64,000 nucleotides of DNA from JAABVY01 sp964496505 (GCA_964496505.1 CAZBZV010000009.1:17328-81327); one strand, 5' to 3'. Shown: positions 16,058-25,492, counted from the first letter of the stretch. The notes: generated by a model from the letters alone, not told the origin. Program-made: numbers and translations.

Positions 16058-18958
16058 TCAACAATCCGGGTTAGAATCCCCGTCAATATCACAGGGGAGG
16101 TTCCCGCCTATGAAGACATAGTTAATAATCCAGACAGCGTCGCTGATATTAACATTGCCGTCGCAATTCGTATCGCCGGATTCATATGGATCCGGTTCTG
16201 TGCCTCCGATGAATATATAATTTATAATCGATACGGCATCACTGATATTGATGTTCTCATCGCCAGTGGCATCACCGCAGATATATGAATCGCATTCATA
16301 CGCGATCAGGCTAAAATCATCGATATTCCATCCGCAGTAACGATTGTTTCCGTTAGTATGACCCATGGTGAAACGAATATATACGGTTGATTGACCGCCT
16401 GCTAAAGATGATAAATCGTAATCGATATCCATCCAGTGATTGTCGTTTATGCAACATGTATTTTCCCAGACCTGGGTCCAGTTCGTGCCGTCGGTTGATA
16501 TGCGTATATAGGCATGGTCCAGATTCTGCCCCTCGACCCCCAGCCAGCGGGAGAACTTAAGATGGATATTGGAATATCCACTGCAATCGATGGCCGGACT
16601 GGTTACATGGTATTCGGACATATTATTGGAATAATCACCGTTTAAATTATACCCCATGACATTAGCTCCGGCACATCCTTCTTCCGGATCGGGATTCGGA
16701 TATTGCTGATCATCTCCGCCCTGGCCGGTGGGGATTCCTCTCTCCCATTGGCCGCCGGAGATTATCCAGCCCTTATCCGTCTCGAAATCATCTTCAAAAA
16801 AAGTAACAAGGTCTTCAACAACCTGGACCTGGCGAGGGCTCGATGGGGAGGGATGATAGAAATCGCCGTTGCTGTTTTCCTGTGCGCTCAAATAGTATTC
16901 AAAAGTATCTCCGCATTCAAGAGGTGGAATTTCGACCGAATAGTGGTTTGAAGTAATTTCAGTCAAAGCGGCGTTCTGATAGCCTTCTCCATTTAAATTG
17001 TAATGCATTACACCGCTATTCTCCACAGGGATGCCGCCGCAGGTGCCTGTGACCTCAAGATCAAAGTTGGCACGCTCCCCGGGAGATACCGTTTCGGGGA
17101 TACCGTTAGGATAGGAAAACATCAGGCCCGGGTCGATTCTTAACTTCAATGTCGGGTCACCGAAGACATGAAGCTGATAATAGCACCAGCGCATACATGG
17201 CTCGTCAATGCGATAAAGATTATCCTCTTTGGAATCCTGATTCGCCCGTCCGAGCTCCGGCAGGTTTTCCTCAGGGTTGAAGATCGCATCCACAAACTCC
17301 CGATTGAATCTCTGCGAGGGGCCGTCAGTGTCGTAATCTCCAAAACCATATCGGGCATTCATTAATGCCGCCACAGCGCCATGAGGAACCATAACAGTAG
17401 CATACTCAGCCCAGCAGTCGAGGTTGTCAAAATGTCCCGCTTTGCATCCCTGGGTATAAATGAAATGCAGATCGGTGTTGGAAAGCATTGTCACAATATC
17501 GACATAATACAGCTTCATCGCCCAGTATTCGTTGCAATGACCATAATGGTTAATGAAATGAACTCCATAGTTAATCCTCGAGGTTATCTCGGCTTTGGGC
17601 CAGTCATTCAGGTCGGAATCGATGTCATACAATTTATCGATCTCGAACATAGCCGAGGGAAAGCCGATCGTATTGTAGCCGTGATTCGAGGAGCCGTCGA
17701 CAAATTCCTCAAGAGAGTATGCACCGTATTCTCCAAGACCGCCGAACCTGAGATTTTCGCCGCAAAGAAGCACTTTGTTTTGGTATGTGGAAGATGAGTT
17801 CAGGTAAGTGAACATTTTATTAATATACTGGTCTGCCTCGGATACAGTATTGGCCGGAATCCTGCCCACATACAGCTCTGCCAGAAGGTCCACATCTCCG
17901 CCGCCCTCGCCATCTGTCGGCTCGCCCCAGTAGGTATCGCCGTCAAAATTCCAGGTGCCGTCAAGGCAGGCGTAATAAATATCTCCCGGCATATCGATTT
18001 CAATATAAGGATCGTCGCTTTCGCTGGATTGCACATATAAATCCAATGCCGGAATCAAATCATCATCGGCACCAATCAGCAGGTACTGGAAGCCGTCTGC
18101 CAGATAATTATCTCTGATAAAAGTACGTATTCCCTCAGGTGTAAGGGTGCCAATTTCAGCGGTGGTGTGTATCTCGGTCGGGATTCCGGTTGAGTCATGG
18201 TAATCCTCAAGCTCTTGAAACGAGGATTCAAGCGCGGGAGTTGTCAAAATCATCAAATCGTAGGAACGTCCACCGCTTTTGGGAGCAGCATCATAGGAAT
18301 AAAGCGCCGACTTATTATCGATCATGCCGCTTATAGCCTGATAATCTTCTTCCAAACCTCGGTAAAGCGGGCTTGTAACAGAGGTTTCCACCACATTAAT
18401 ATTTATTGTCAATTCATCGAAATAGCTGAGCTCACCGGTTTTTGGAATATACTCAACCGGCCGCAGCTTTATGACCTGAATCCGGTATCCTCGAAATCCG
18501 AATACTCCCATATTTTGTTTTGCGTTTGTGGGAAATAATGCTGAGGAATTATAGATTTCCGGATTTGGCGTCGGAGCTTTAACCTCCCCCGGATCTGCGG
18601 ACAGCCTAAACGGTTCTCCCACCGGAGCTATATTGAAGCCGGTACCCAACGAATATTTTTCGCCTTTTACTATCTCGATAGCATCTACACTCTTGCCATA
18701 GGGAATCAGGATGTAGGCGCCTTGAGCGGGAAGCGAAGGTTCCCCTGTCTGGCCGCCGTTGGGAGCGTCGGGCATTATTATCTTTTGATAAACTACTCCC
18801 TCAATATTTATGTCAATAATTTCGGGCCTGTCAAAGCGATAAGTTACACTCATGCTTTCAGCAGAAATGGATGTTGTAAGAAATAGGGTCGCGCAAATTG
18901 ATGCTATAACCAGAAGCTTAAAGGAAAAAGCTTTCCGGCACTTTCCGGAGTTTTGCAT
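16058..18958 (-). CDS. C25 (gingipain-like) cysteine peptidase with MAM-like and dockerin domains
   Basis: A 966-residue secreted peptidase. The signal peptide is at about 10-33. A propeptide-like region (about 35-225) is followed by the C25 catalytic domain (about 230-600): catalytic His474 in FINHYGHCNEYW and Cys505 in YTQGCKAGHFD match the gingipain order GHG...Cys. An Ig-like region follows (about 620-715), then a jelly-roll MAM-like domain (about 720-890, with FEDDFETDKGW and ISTDGTNWTQVW), and the dockerin double repeat ending PCDIDGDSNPDC. It presumably degrades extracellular proteins; Arg versus Lys specificity is not readable. Its upstream neighbour is a deiminase with the same C-terminal tag, as in the gingipain/PPAD partnership of Porphyromonas. 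Confidence 0.85.
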   Translation of the reverse strand: MQNSGKCRKAFSFKLLVIASICATLFLTTSISAESMSVTYRFDRPEIIDINIEGVVYQKIIMPDAPNGGQTGEPSLPAQGAYILIPYGKSVDAIEIVKGEKYSLGTGFNIAPVGEPFRLSADPGEVKAPTPNPEIYNSSALFPTNAKQNMGVFGFRGYRIQVIKLRPVEYIPKTGELSYFDELTININVVETSVTSPLYRGLEEDYQAISGMIDNKSALYSYDAAPKSGGRSYDLMILTTPALESSFQELEDYHDSTGIPTEIHTTAEIGTLTPEGIRTFIRDNYLADGFQYLLIGADDDLIPALDLYVQSSESDDPYIEIDMPGDIYYACLDGTWNFDGDTYWGEPTDGEGGGDVDLLAELYVGRIPANTVSEADQYINKMFTYLNSSSTYQNKVLLCGENLRFGGLGEYGAYSLEEFVDGSSNHGYNTIGFPSAMFEIDKLYDIDSDLNDWPKAEITSRINYGVHFINHYGHCNEYWAMKLYYVDIVTMLSNTDLHFIYTQGCKAGHFDNLDCWAEYATVMVPHGAVAALMNARYGFGDYDTDGPSQRFNREFVDAIFNPEENLPELGRANQDSKEDNLYRIDEPCMRWCYYQLHVFGDPTLKLRIDPGLMFSYPNGIPETVSPGERANFDLEVTGTCGGIPVENSGVMHYNLNGEGYQNAALTEITSNHYSVEIPPLECGDTFEYYLSAQENSNGDFYHPSPSSPRQVQVVEDLVTFFEDDFETDKGWIISGGQWERGIPTGQGGDDQQYPNPDPEEGCAGANVMGYNLNGDYSNNMSEYHVTSPAIDCSGYSNIHLKFSRWLGVEGQNLDHAYIRISTDGTNWTQVWENTCCINDNHWMDIDYDLSSLAGGQSTVYIRFTMGHTNGNNRYCGWNIDDFSLIAYECDSYICGDATGDENINISDAVSIINYIFIGGTEPDPYESGDTNCDGNVNISDAVWIINYVFIGGNLPCDIDGDSNPDC

Positions 18959-19063
18959 TTTATACCTCCCGCAAACCGGGTTAATGGGGACAGCTATATG
19001 AGATAAAAAGAATCATTTCCTACTGGATAAGTAAGTTTTGAGGTTCAGAGGTCTTCATATATT

Positions 19064-19091
19064 AATATACTTAAACAAAATAGATTGGCAA
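19064..19091 (-). promoter_or_regulatory. Promoter of the C25 peptidase gene
   Basis: Minus strand TTGCCA, 16 bases, TATATTAAT. The same hexamers and spacing occur before the deiminase gene. Confidence 0.5.
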
Positions 19092-19120
19092 GTCTAAAAC
19101 CCGACAGATCCAAAGAAATA

Positions 19121-19144
19121 GGCCGATGCCAAATAGCACCGGCC
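19121..19144 (-). terminator. Hairpin after the deiminase gene
   Basis: GGCCGATGC and GCACCGGCC form the stem. Homologous to the hairpin at 16008-16034. Confidence 0.6.
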
Positions 19145-19163
19145 CTTCGAATGTATAGTTCAC

Positions 19164-21707
19164 TTAACAATCAGGGATATCATCGCCGTTAGTATCGCAG
19201 GGATCATCTCCGCCAATGAAGACATAATTTATGATCCAGACTGCATCGGAAACATTAACAGTACCGTCACAATTCGTGTCGCCGGATTCATACGGATCAG
19301 GTTCAACGCCTCCGATGAAGACGTAGTTGATAACAGCCACGGCGTCGCTGACATTCACCGACAAGTCAGCATTAGCATCACCGCAAACATAGTCGATCTC
19401 GGTCGTGAAGTCGCAGATCGCCATCGAGGAAATCCCGCCGTAACCGTCAAATGCCTTAACATACCAATAGTATTGGGTTTCGTTATCGAGCTCGGGAAGA
19501 TCGAATGTCGTTTCGGTCAGTCCCGACTGATATGATGCGGGAGGATTGGACGTTCCGAAATAAAGCGTATATTCAACATCGTCGCCGTCAGGGTCTCCGC
19601 CGGTCCAGCTCAAATCGGCTGTAATCGGCACATCAACCGTACCGTCAGCCGGGCTTGGATCGGAAGGATCGTAAGGCGGATTATTGGTTTCTGTGAAGAA
19701 GTCGAATGTGTATGTATCCGCCAGGGGCATGCCCTGCGATGATTGTATATCAGTGGTTAAATCCACATATATTCTCTGATTCTTATCGAAATTACTGTCT
19801 GGTGCGAAGACCGCCGATCTGGATACCATTATATAACTTACCTGGCCTCCGTAGTAATCGCCGCCTCCGGTGCGTACCAGCATACTGCTCTCGTCTATCG
19901 TGGAACCGTCCATATCTATCGAGAACGATGCTGTGATAAATGAATCGATAGCAATTTCAGTGTCGCCGTCCTGCGGAGCGGTCGAGAGTACAACCGGAGT
20001 AGCTGGAAGGATAGTAAGCGTGACTTCAGCTTCCTGCGGCGAGTTGGTGGCTCCCGCTCCGGTTACGGTAATCGTATCGTAATAGGTCCCTACACCAAGG
20101 CCGGTAGTGCTTACCATGATCTGCATATTGCTTGGAGCTACACCGCTTGAAGGGGTGAGAGTCAGCCATGTTTTGGTTTTGGTGGCATTCCAGTTAAGGA
20201 CGCCGCTGCCGGAATTTGTGATAGTCAGTGTGTCATACATCTGGGCCTTACCGCCCTCGCTGCCCTCGAAGCTGAACGAGGCCTCCGAGAGATTTATCAC
20301 CGGGTTGACATCGAGTATCTCGAATACATGCGGGCCGTCGGGGCCGACATAGGGATGATGCTCAACACGTCCCGAGTTATCACCAGCCTGCACATAATAT
20401 TCGATCTGTGTGCCCCACGGCTGAGCCGGGATCGTGCCCTCGTACATATCCGGATCAGTTCCAGCCGAAAGCATACTCGCCTGCCAGGTTCCGCCGTTGA
20501 GTCGGTAATAAATTTTGCAGGAGTCCATAATCAGGCCAGTCTCGGAATGATCTATTATTTTAGCCGAGACCTCATAATCATTGATCGTATCATTCGAGAC
20601 ATAAAGCGGGATATGATGGATGAAAAGCATACCCTCATCGGGCACACCCATCGTACGGCAATGCAGCGCATCGGTATTATACCAGCTTCCGGTAAAGCCC
20701 AAAACCTCATAACCCGGCATAGCGTCCTCGTAGGTCTGGAGAGCATCGGCATCATTGCCGGTACCGGAAACCGGCACGAAGACTTTGTCATTTAAAATAA
20801 TCGAGTTGGTGTATGCCTCACTGCCGGAGCTGTAAACCCTGACCACCGTATACGGTCTGCCCCAGGCGCTGGTTAAAGAGGCGATTGAATCGGCGGCATC
20901 GTTTAACTCGTCGTACTGTGAATGCCAGCTTGGGACCTCCAGAACCAGAACTGTCTGGGGGCTCAGATATTTTGCCCAGCAGTCTATATGTTCGATATAT
21001 TCTCCCAACGGGTCGGGATACATAAAGTAATCATTTCCCATATAGGTTAAAATCAAGGAATCGATTTCGGACTCTGTCATGCCTGGATTTTCACTGAAGG
21101 TCAATGTTGTCGCCATAGCATGACCCAGGCCGTCGGACATATAATTTCCGCCTGCAGTCTCAAGCGACATACCATAAACCGGAACATTCAAATACGCGCC
21201 CACCTCTACCGGGATATTATCGTCGTTGGGACGGGGACGGTTGTAGATCATATCCACTATACCGAAATCGCCGTTATCATCGAAGATAAACCAGGGTCCG
21301 TAATCGCGTGTCCAGTAGCTGTCGGAGGGAGCGATTATGAATTCCACATTGGCCATATTCACGCCGTTGGAGTTGTAATAGCTGGTTACCGTCGACTGCT
21401 GAGAGCTCGAGGACACGATCGTATAGACAGTTAAGTCCTCCGACATCTCGGCGATAATTGAATATGATATTCCGAACGGGTAGCGTATAATCACGCCCTG
21501 GGAGGGCTCCCATTCCGCGCAGCTCCTGATTCCGGGGCCGGGGGGAGGGGCGGTACGCTGATGGTTTATGCCGATCTCATCCAGACGGGTCAGTTCTTCC
21601 GGGGTGAATCCAATCGGAAGTTCCTCTTCCTGGGGCGGGTTGTCGGCTAATAAGTTTACAGAGAAGACAAATAGAAGTACTAATACAAATGATGCAATTT
21701 TGCGCAT
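19164..21707 (-). CDS. Peptidylarginine-deiminase-like (PPAD/agmatine deiminase family) protein with dockerin
   Basis: An 847-residue secreted protein with a signal peptide (1-21). The deiminase domain (about 55-360) keeps the full guanidino-modifying set: Asp135 in SYWTRDYGPW, His240 and Asp242 in EYIEHIDCW, Asn301 in EAYTNSII and Cys350 in DALHCRTMG. It also keeps residues equivalent to those of Porphyromonas PPAD that hold a C-terminal arginine: Trp132, Arg157 and Arg159 in YNRPRP, and Tyr237. Then come an Ig-like stretch, a BACON-like domain (LNWNATKTKTWLTLTPSSG), a Big_5-like domain, a fibronectin III domain and the dockerin double repeat ending PCDTNGDDIPDC. Predicted to citrullinate C-terminal arginines of extracellular peptides; free agmatine is an alternative. 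Confidence 0.8.
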   Translation of the reverse strand: MRKIASFVLVLLFVFSVNLLADNPPQEEELPIGFTPEELTRLDEIGINHQRTAPPPGPGIRSCAEWEPSQGVIIRYPFGISYSIIAEMSEDLTVYTIVSSSSQQSTVTSYYNSNGVNMANVEFIIAPSDSYWTRDYGPWFIFDDNGDFGIVDMIYNRPRPNDDNIPVEVGAYLNVPVYGMSLETAGGNYMSDGLGHAMATTLTFSENPGMTESEIDSLILTYMGNDYFMYPDPLGEYIEHIDCWAKYLSPQTVLVLEVPSWHSQYDELNDAADSIASLTSAWGRPYTVVRVYSSGSEAYTNSIILNDKVFVPVSGTGNDADALQTYEDAMPGYEVLGFTGSWYNTDALHCRTMGVPDEGMLFIHHIPLYVSNDTINDYEVSAKIIDHSETGLIMDSCKIYYRLNGGTWQASMLSAGTDPDMYEGTIPAQPWGTQIEYYVQAGDNSGRVEHHPYVGPDGPHVFEILDVNPVINLSEASFSFEGSEGGKAQMYDTLTITNSGSGVLNWNATKTKTWLTLTPSSGVAPSNMQIMVSTTGLGVGTYYDTITVTGAGATNSPQEAEVTLTILPATPVVLSTAPQDGDTEIAIDSFITASFSIDMDGSTIDESSMLVRTGGGDYYGGQVSYIMVSRSAVFAPDSNFDKNQRIYVDLTTDIQSSQGMPLADTYTFDFFTETNNPPYDPSDPSPADGTVDVPITADLSWTGGDPDGDDVEYTLYFGTSNPPASYQSGLTETTFDLPELDNETQYYWYVKAFDGYGGISSMAICDFTTEIDYVCGDANADLSVNVSDAVAVINYVFIGGVEPDPYESGDTNCDGTVNVSDAVWIINYVFIGGDDPCDTNGDDIPDC

Positions 21708-21777
21708 GTCACACCACTTTCCGATGAAATGTTAACAATAGCAGTCTACTGCGAGTAGATATTCCTCACCAAAATTT

Positions 21778-21805
21778 AATATAATCTAAATCCGCTTTCT
21801 GGCAA
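21778..21805 (-). promoter_or_regulatory. Promoter of the deiminase gene
   Basis: Minus strand TTGCCA, 16 bases, TATATTAAAT: identical hexamers and spacing to the promoter at 19064-19091. Confidence 0.5.
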
Positions 21806-21938
21806 GATCAATTTGCCGTTTGAAATTATACGCAACCTTTGGAGATTTTATATAACTTTATTTTGTGTAATGGGTTATAAGCCTTGAGCTGTCTGCATTT
21901 AAAGTTTGCGGGATTTGGCCTTAGAAGGTGCAAAATAG

Positions 21939-22027
21939 GGGTGCCCCGCTGCGTCAGCGGTGGGATATTTTCTTTGACACCCACCCCTTACGGCATGATA
22001 AATCAGCCCGACGGGGATGGGGCACCC
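21939..22027. repeat. Palindromic intergenic repeat, family B (copy 2)
   Basis: GGGTGCCCC at the left and GGGGCACCC at the right, with internal GCTGCGTCAGCGGTGGG and CCCACCCCTTACG. Close match to the copy at 9467-9572. Confidence 0.85.
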
Positions 22028-22047
22028 AAAAATCTATAAGAAAAAAT

Positions 22048-22725
22048 CTACAAAAACACCAGCGCCAGCACCACCGCTACCACCAGGGCTGGCAGCATAT
22101 TCAGAATCTTGAGCTTTTTGATTTCGAGGATGTTGATGCCGAGGCCGATTAGAAGCAGGCCGCCCACCGCCGTCATCTCCGCCACCACCGGGTCGGCCAT
22201 AACATCGCGAAGGCTGGCCGCCAAAAGTGTCAGCCCGCCCTGATAGATCAAAAGCGGAATCGCCGCGAACATAACGCCGATCCCCATCGAGGCCGCCAAT
22301 GCCACCGACGAGAAACCGTCCAGCACCGACTTGGCCAGAAGCAGGTTGGGCGGATCACCAAAACCCTCCTCCATAGCGCCGATAATAGTCATCGAACCCA
22401 TACACCACAGAAGGAAAGCCGTAATCAGCCCCTCGGTGAATTTTTCATTTTTGGATTTGAGTTTGGCCTTGAGCTTCTCGCTAAGATTCCCCAGATGTTT
22501 ATCCAGATCGATCAGTTCTCCGATTATCGAGCCGATCACCATGCTGAAGATCAGGATCAAAAGGCTTTGCGTCTCCCATGCCATCTTAACTCCGATAAAG
22601 AGCGTGAAGAGTCCGATGCCCTGAAAGGCTATGCGCGTGAGACGGTCGGGGAGATGCGCATGAATCAGAATCCCCACCAGACTTCCAGCGATAACAGCGC
22701 CTGTATTTACGAGTGTACCCAGCAT
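22048..22725 (-). CDS. DUF554 (YqgA/YdfK-like) integral membrane protein
   Basis: A 225-residue protein with about seven hydrophobic segments. It opens MLGTLVNTGAVIAGSLVG and contains FQGIGLFTLFIGVKMA, TAFLLWCMGSMTIIGAMEEG and the C-terminal GGLLLIGLGINILEIKKL, all marks of the DUF554 family. Members are thought to be inner-membrane transport proteins, but no substrate is established. It stands alone between repeat elements, and no operon partner is evident. Confidence 0.85.
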   Translation of the reverse strand: MLGTLVNTGAVIAGSLVGILIHAHLPDRLTRIAFQGIGLFTLFIGVKMAWETQSLLILIFSMVIGSIIGELIDLDKHLGNLSEKLKAKLKSKNEKFTEGLITAFLLWCMGSMTIIGAMEEGFGDPPNLLLAKSVLDGFSSVALAASMGIGVMFAAIPLLIYQGGLTLLAASLRDVMADPVVAEMTAVGGLLLIGLGINILEIKKLKILNMLPALVVAVVLALVFL

Positions 22726-22738
22726 ATTCTAATAGATT

Positions 22739-23050
22739 CGTGCGCGGCGTACGTCCTCGTGCGCCGCGTCTTTCCGGGCGCACCCGGAGGTACGCCTGGC
22801 ACAATATTCAGCTTTCGGGGTGCCCCAAGCTTCAGCTTGGGATCTTTCTTGGTAACTTCCTCCCAATCTAAAGATTGGGTTACCCGTTGCGCGCAATGCC
22901 ACCTCTTACGGGGATGGGGCACCCTGGCGGTGGCAGGAATCCTTTCCCGCCACAGTTTTCGGTCAGGAACGGATTCCTGACCGCGCATTCAGTATCCCAC
23001 CCCTTGCGGGTATGGGCACCCTACATGTCAAATCCCTTCAGGATTTGACA
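22739..23050. repeat. Cluster of intergenic repeats (families C, B, D)
   Basis: A mosaic filling the gap between DUF554 and pepF. At 22739-22769 is a family C hairpin (GTGCGCGGCGTACG, then CGTGCGCCGCG). At 22770-22801 is GGGCGCACCCGGAGGTACGC, also found near 33825 and 35146. At 22818-22924 is a family B element. At 22930-22984 is GGCAGGAATCCTTTCCCGCC with GTCAGGAACGGATTCCTGAC. At 22990-23021 is a family B half, and at 23026-23050 a TGTCAAATCC/GGATTTGACA hairpin that may end pepF transcription. Confidence 0.75.
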
Positions 23051-23063
23051 AACAATAATATCG

Positions 23064-24884
23064 TTATGCTTTTTCAGCCAGTTCCACGAATTCCGGGATA
23101 TCGTCGGTGGCTTTGTCGGTCACCCATTTCCAGAATGCCGGATCGGTCAGATCGGCATCCAGATACTTCTTAGCTATATCTTCCGAGGTCATCACGCCTG
23201 TATCCGACAATAGCTCTCTATATGTATCCGCAAATGATTTTCCCTCGTCCTTGGCGCGATGATAAACCGCATTCGAGAATAAGAATCCGAATGTGTACGG
23301 GAAATTGTAGAACGGCACATAGGTCTCGAAGAAGTGCAGCTTCGAGGCCCAGAACTCGGGATGGTAACCGTTCTCATCCAGCATATTGCAATAAGCTATC
23401 TTCTGCGAATCCAGCATCATTTCATTTAAGCGGTCCTTGCTAACTGTACCTTTGGCGCGCTCCTTATAAAAGCTCCTGTCGAAAATATAACGGGCGTGAA
23501 TATTACAGAACATGGTAAAGCCGTTGCCGATTTTCTGATCAAGAAGCATAATCTTCTCCTGCGGATCGGTCACCTGCGAGAGGGCGGCATCGGTTACCAG
23601 AAGCTCGTTGAATGTCGAGGCTGTCTCGGCCAGTCCCATTGGATAATACTGTGCGAAGGCCGGATCATCCTTGAGCACATGATGATGGTAGGCATGTCCG
23701 AGCTCATGAGCCAGAGTCAGCAAGCTGTCGTAATTGTTTTCGAAGGTCATGAATATGCGGCTTTCCTTGACCTCACCCAGACCTGTGCAAAAGCCACCGG
23801 CAGCTTTGCCGGGACGGTTCTCCGCCTCGACCCAGTTGTTGCCGAGAGCGTGTTTGATAAATTCCGACATATCCTTCGAGAAATCCTTGGTCTGCTCTAT
23901 AATGAATTTCGAGGCTTCGTCAAAGGTGAATTCTTTGGAGGATTTGCCCACCGGCGCTATCTGGTCGTACCAGCAAAATGTGTCCGCGCCCATAAGCTTC
24001 CTCTTGGCGTCGATATACTGCTTGAATCTGGATGCCGCGCTCTGTACCGCCTCCCACATGGCTTCCAGCGATTTCTCCTGCAAACGTCCCATCAAAAGCG
24101 GTTCGAAGATCGGCGACTTCCATCCGCGATGCTTATAGAGCGAGAGACGAAATCCCGCCTGTGAGTTAAGCATAATGCTTGCAAGGTCGGCGTTTTCCTG
24201 CCATGCTTCGGTCAGCTTTTCGAATGCTTTTTTGCGGATATCCCTGTCGGGCGAGGCCATCTTAAGCGCCAACTGTCCCAGCGAGATTTCATCGGTCTTG
24301 CCGTTCTCGGCGAATTCCACTGTGCTGTCACCGGCCATTTTTGTGTAACAATTATTCCAGGCATGATAGCCGTTAACAGCAAAATCCAAAACCAGAGCTT
24401 CCTTATCCGGCGGGAGCTTTATCTTTGCGATTCGTCGCAGCTCATCCAGATAGAAGCTTATGCGCTTAACCTTGTCATCCTTTAGCAGATTCTCCCAGGC
24501 GCTGTTGCCCATATCCAGGATAAACGCCTCCAGCATGGTCATCAGATTTTCCCATTGCGATTGATATCCCTGCGCCTCGGAATAAACCTGATAGGCGTAA
24601 TCATCTTTTACATCCGCGCTGGACAGGCATCCGGCGAATGAATATACCAACTCAACCTTTTGATAAAGCTTTTGAAGCTCGTCGATCAGTCCGATAAGCT
24701 CGCCGCGGCTGAGCTGATCGGCCTTGTCCTTGATCGATTTCATTTTGGAATCGAGGCCTTCCAGCTCATTCTTCAAATTCTCTCTATATTGTTTATATTC
24801 TTCGGATTTGCTTCCCCCAGGAAAAACAGATTCCAGATCCCATCTGGGCGCACCCTTGATGACAGTTCCAGTGCTTTCAGCCAT
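23064..24884 (-). CDS. pepF: Oligoendopeptidase F, M3 family
   Basis: A 606-residue cytosolic zinc metallopeptidase that cleaves medium-length peptides. The zinc motif is HELGHAYHHHV near residue 391, preceded by FMTFENNYDSLLTLA. The C-terminal Tyr/His substrate loop region is seen in YFPYTFGFLF-like sequence (VPFYNFPYTFGFLFSNA). It keeps the M3_N oligopeptidase F domain at residues about 110-180. Length is normal. An AAGGAGAAAG ribosome site precedes the ATG. A ferritin-like gene lies upstream on the opposite-facing side of a short gap and is transcribed in the same direction; linkage is not certain. Confidence 0.9.
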   Translation of the reverse strand: MAESTGTVIKGAPRWDLESVFPGGSKSEEYKQYRENLKNELEGLDSKMKSIKDKADQLSRGELIGLIDELQKLYQKVELVYSFAGCLSSADVKDDYAYQVYSEAQGYQSQWENLMTMLEAFILDMGNSAWENLLKDDKVKRISFYLDELRRIAKIKLPPDKEALVLDFAVNGYHAWNNCYTKMAGDSTVEFAENGKTDEISLGQLALKMASPDRDIRKKAFEKLTEAWQENADLASIMLNSQAGFRLSLYKHRGWKSPIFEPLLMGRLQEKSLEAMWEAVQSAASRFKQYIDAKRKLMGADTFCWYDQIAPVGKSSKEFTFDEASKFIIEQTKDFSKDMSEFIKHALGNNWVEAENRPGKAAGGFCTGLGEVKESRIFMTFENNYDSLLTLAHELGHAYHHHVLKDDPAFAQYYPMGLAETASTFNELLVTDAALSQVTDPQEKIMLLDQKIGNGFTMFCNIHARYIFDRSFYKERAKGTVSKDRLNEMMLDSQKIAYCNMLDENGYHPEFWASKLHFFETYVPFYNFPYTFGFLFSNAVYHRAKDEGKSFADTYRELLSDTGVMTSEDIAKKYLDADLTDPAFWKWVTDKATDDIPEFVELAEKA

Positions 24885-24988
24885 TTCTTTCTCCTTTATT
24901 TGACGGCCTGCTATCTATGCTCCCAATATCAAAAAGGGGAGAAACCATCTCAGACGACAGCATCTCCCCGGAAATTCCTAAAACAGAA

Positions 24989-25492
24989 TTAATATTCTTC
25001 GAGGTGATTCCATTCGGCATCCTCGAGCCATCTGTCGGGGCGATGCAGAAACTGCATGACAGATTCGATCAATGCCCAATGTTTATGTTCCTCGTCTGCA
25101 ATTTTGTTTAGAAGGTCTTTGGCAGTTTTATCGGGAACAACACCTGCCTTCTCGCGATAGAAATCTTCGCTCTTCTTTTCGATATCCTGGGCATGCTTCC
25201 ATAATTCGACGGCATCACCGGTGGAATCAACTTCCACTTGCTGGCCGGACAAACCCTCAAAGACATTCTTGGCGTCGCTCATTATGGTGGTCGATTTTTC
25301 GGAAAGCTCCGAGACCTTATCCGAATGCTCTTCCTTCAGGTTCTTGAAAATCTGATAATGCCGTTTCTCGTCATCAGCCAAACCTGTCAGAATCTTTTTC
25401 AGAGCAGGGATTTTGGTCTTGGCGGCCATCTCCTCGTAATAATCTCTGCCATCCTCTTCCATCTGCATGGCGAAATCAAATACGTCCTGCAT
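24989..25492 (-). CDS. Ferritin-like / rubrerythrin-type diiron protein
   Basis: A 167-residue four-helix protein with two ExxH-type metal-binding repeats: EEDGRDYYEEMA then DDEKRHYQIF, and DIEKKSEDFYREKA then DEEHKHWALIE. It lacks the rubredoxin-like Cys4 domain of classical rubrerythrin. Members of this group handle peroxide or iron in anaerobes. An AAGGAAATAG ribosome site precedes the ATG. It lies about 100 bases upstream of pepF on the same strand, with no obvious terminator between them. Confidence 0.8.
   Translation of the reverse strand: MQDVFDFAMQMEEDGRDYYEEMAAKTKIPALKKILTGLADDEKRHYQIFKNLKEEHSDKVSELSEKSTTIMSDAKNVFEGLSGQQVEVDSTGDAVELWKHAQDIEKKSEDFYREKAGVVPDKTAKDLLNKIADEEHKHWALIESVMQFLHRPDRWLEDAEWNHLEEY

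Noticed and set aside
22707..22988. Minus-strand ORF over the repeat cluster upstream of the DUF554 gene
   Set aside because: Composed of palindromic repeat sequence; low-complexity translation without homology.
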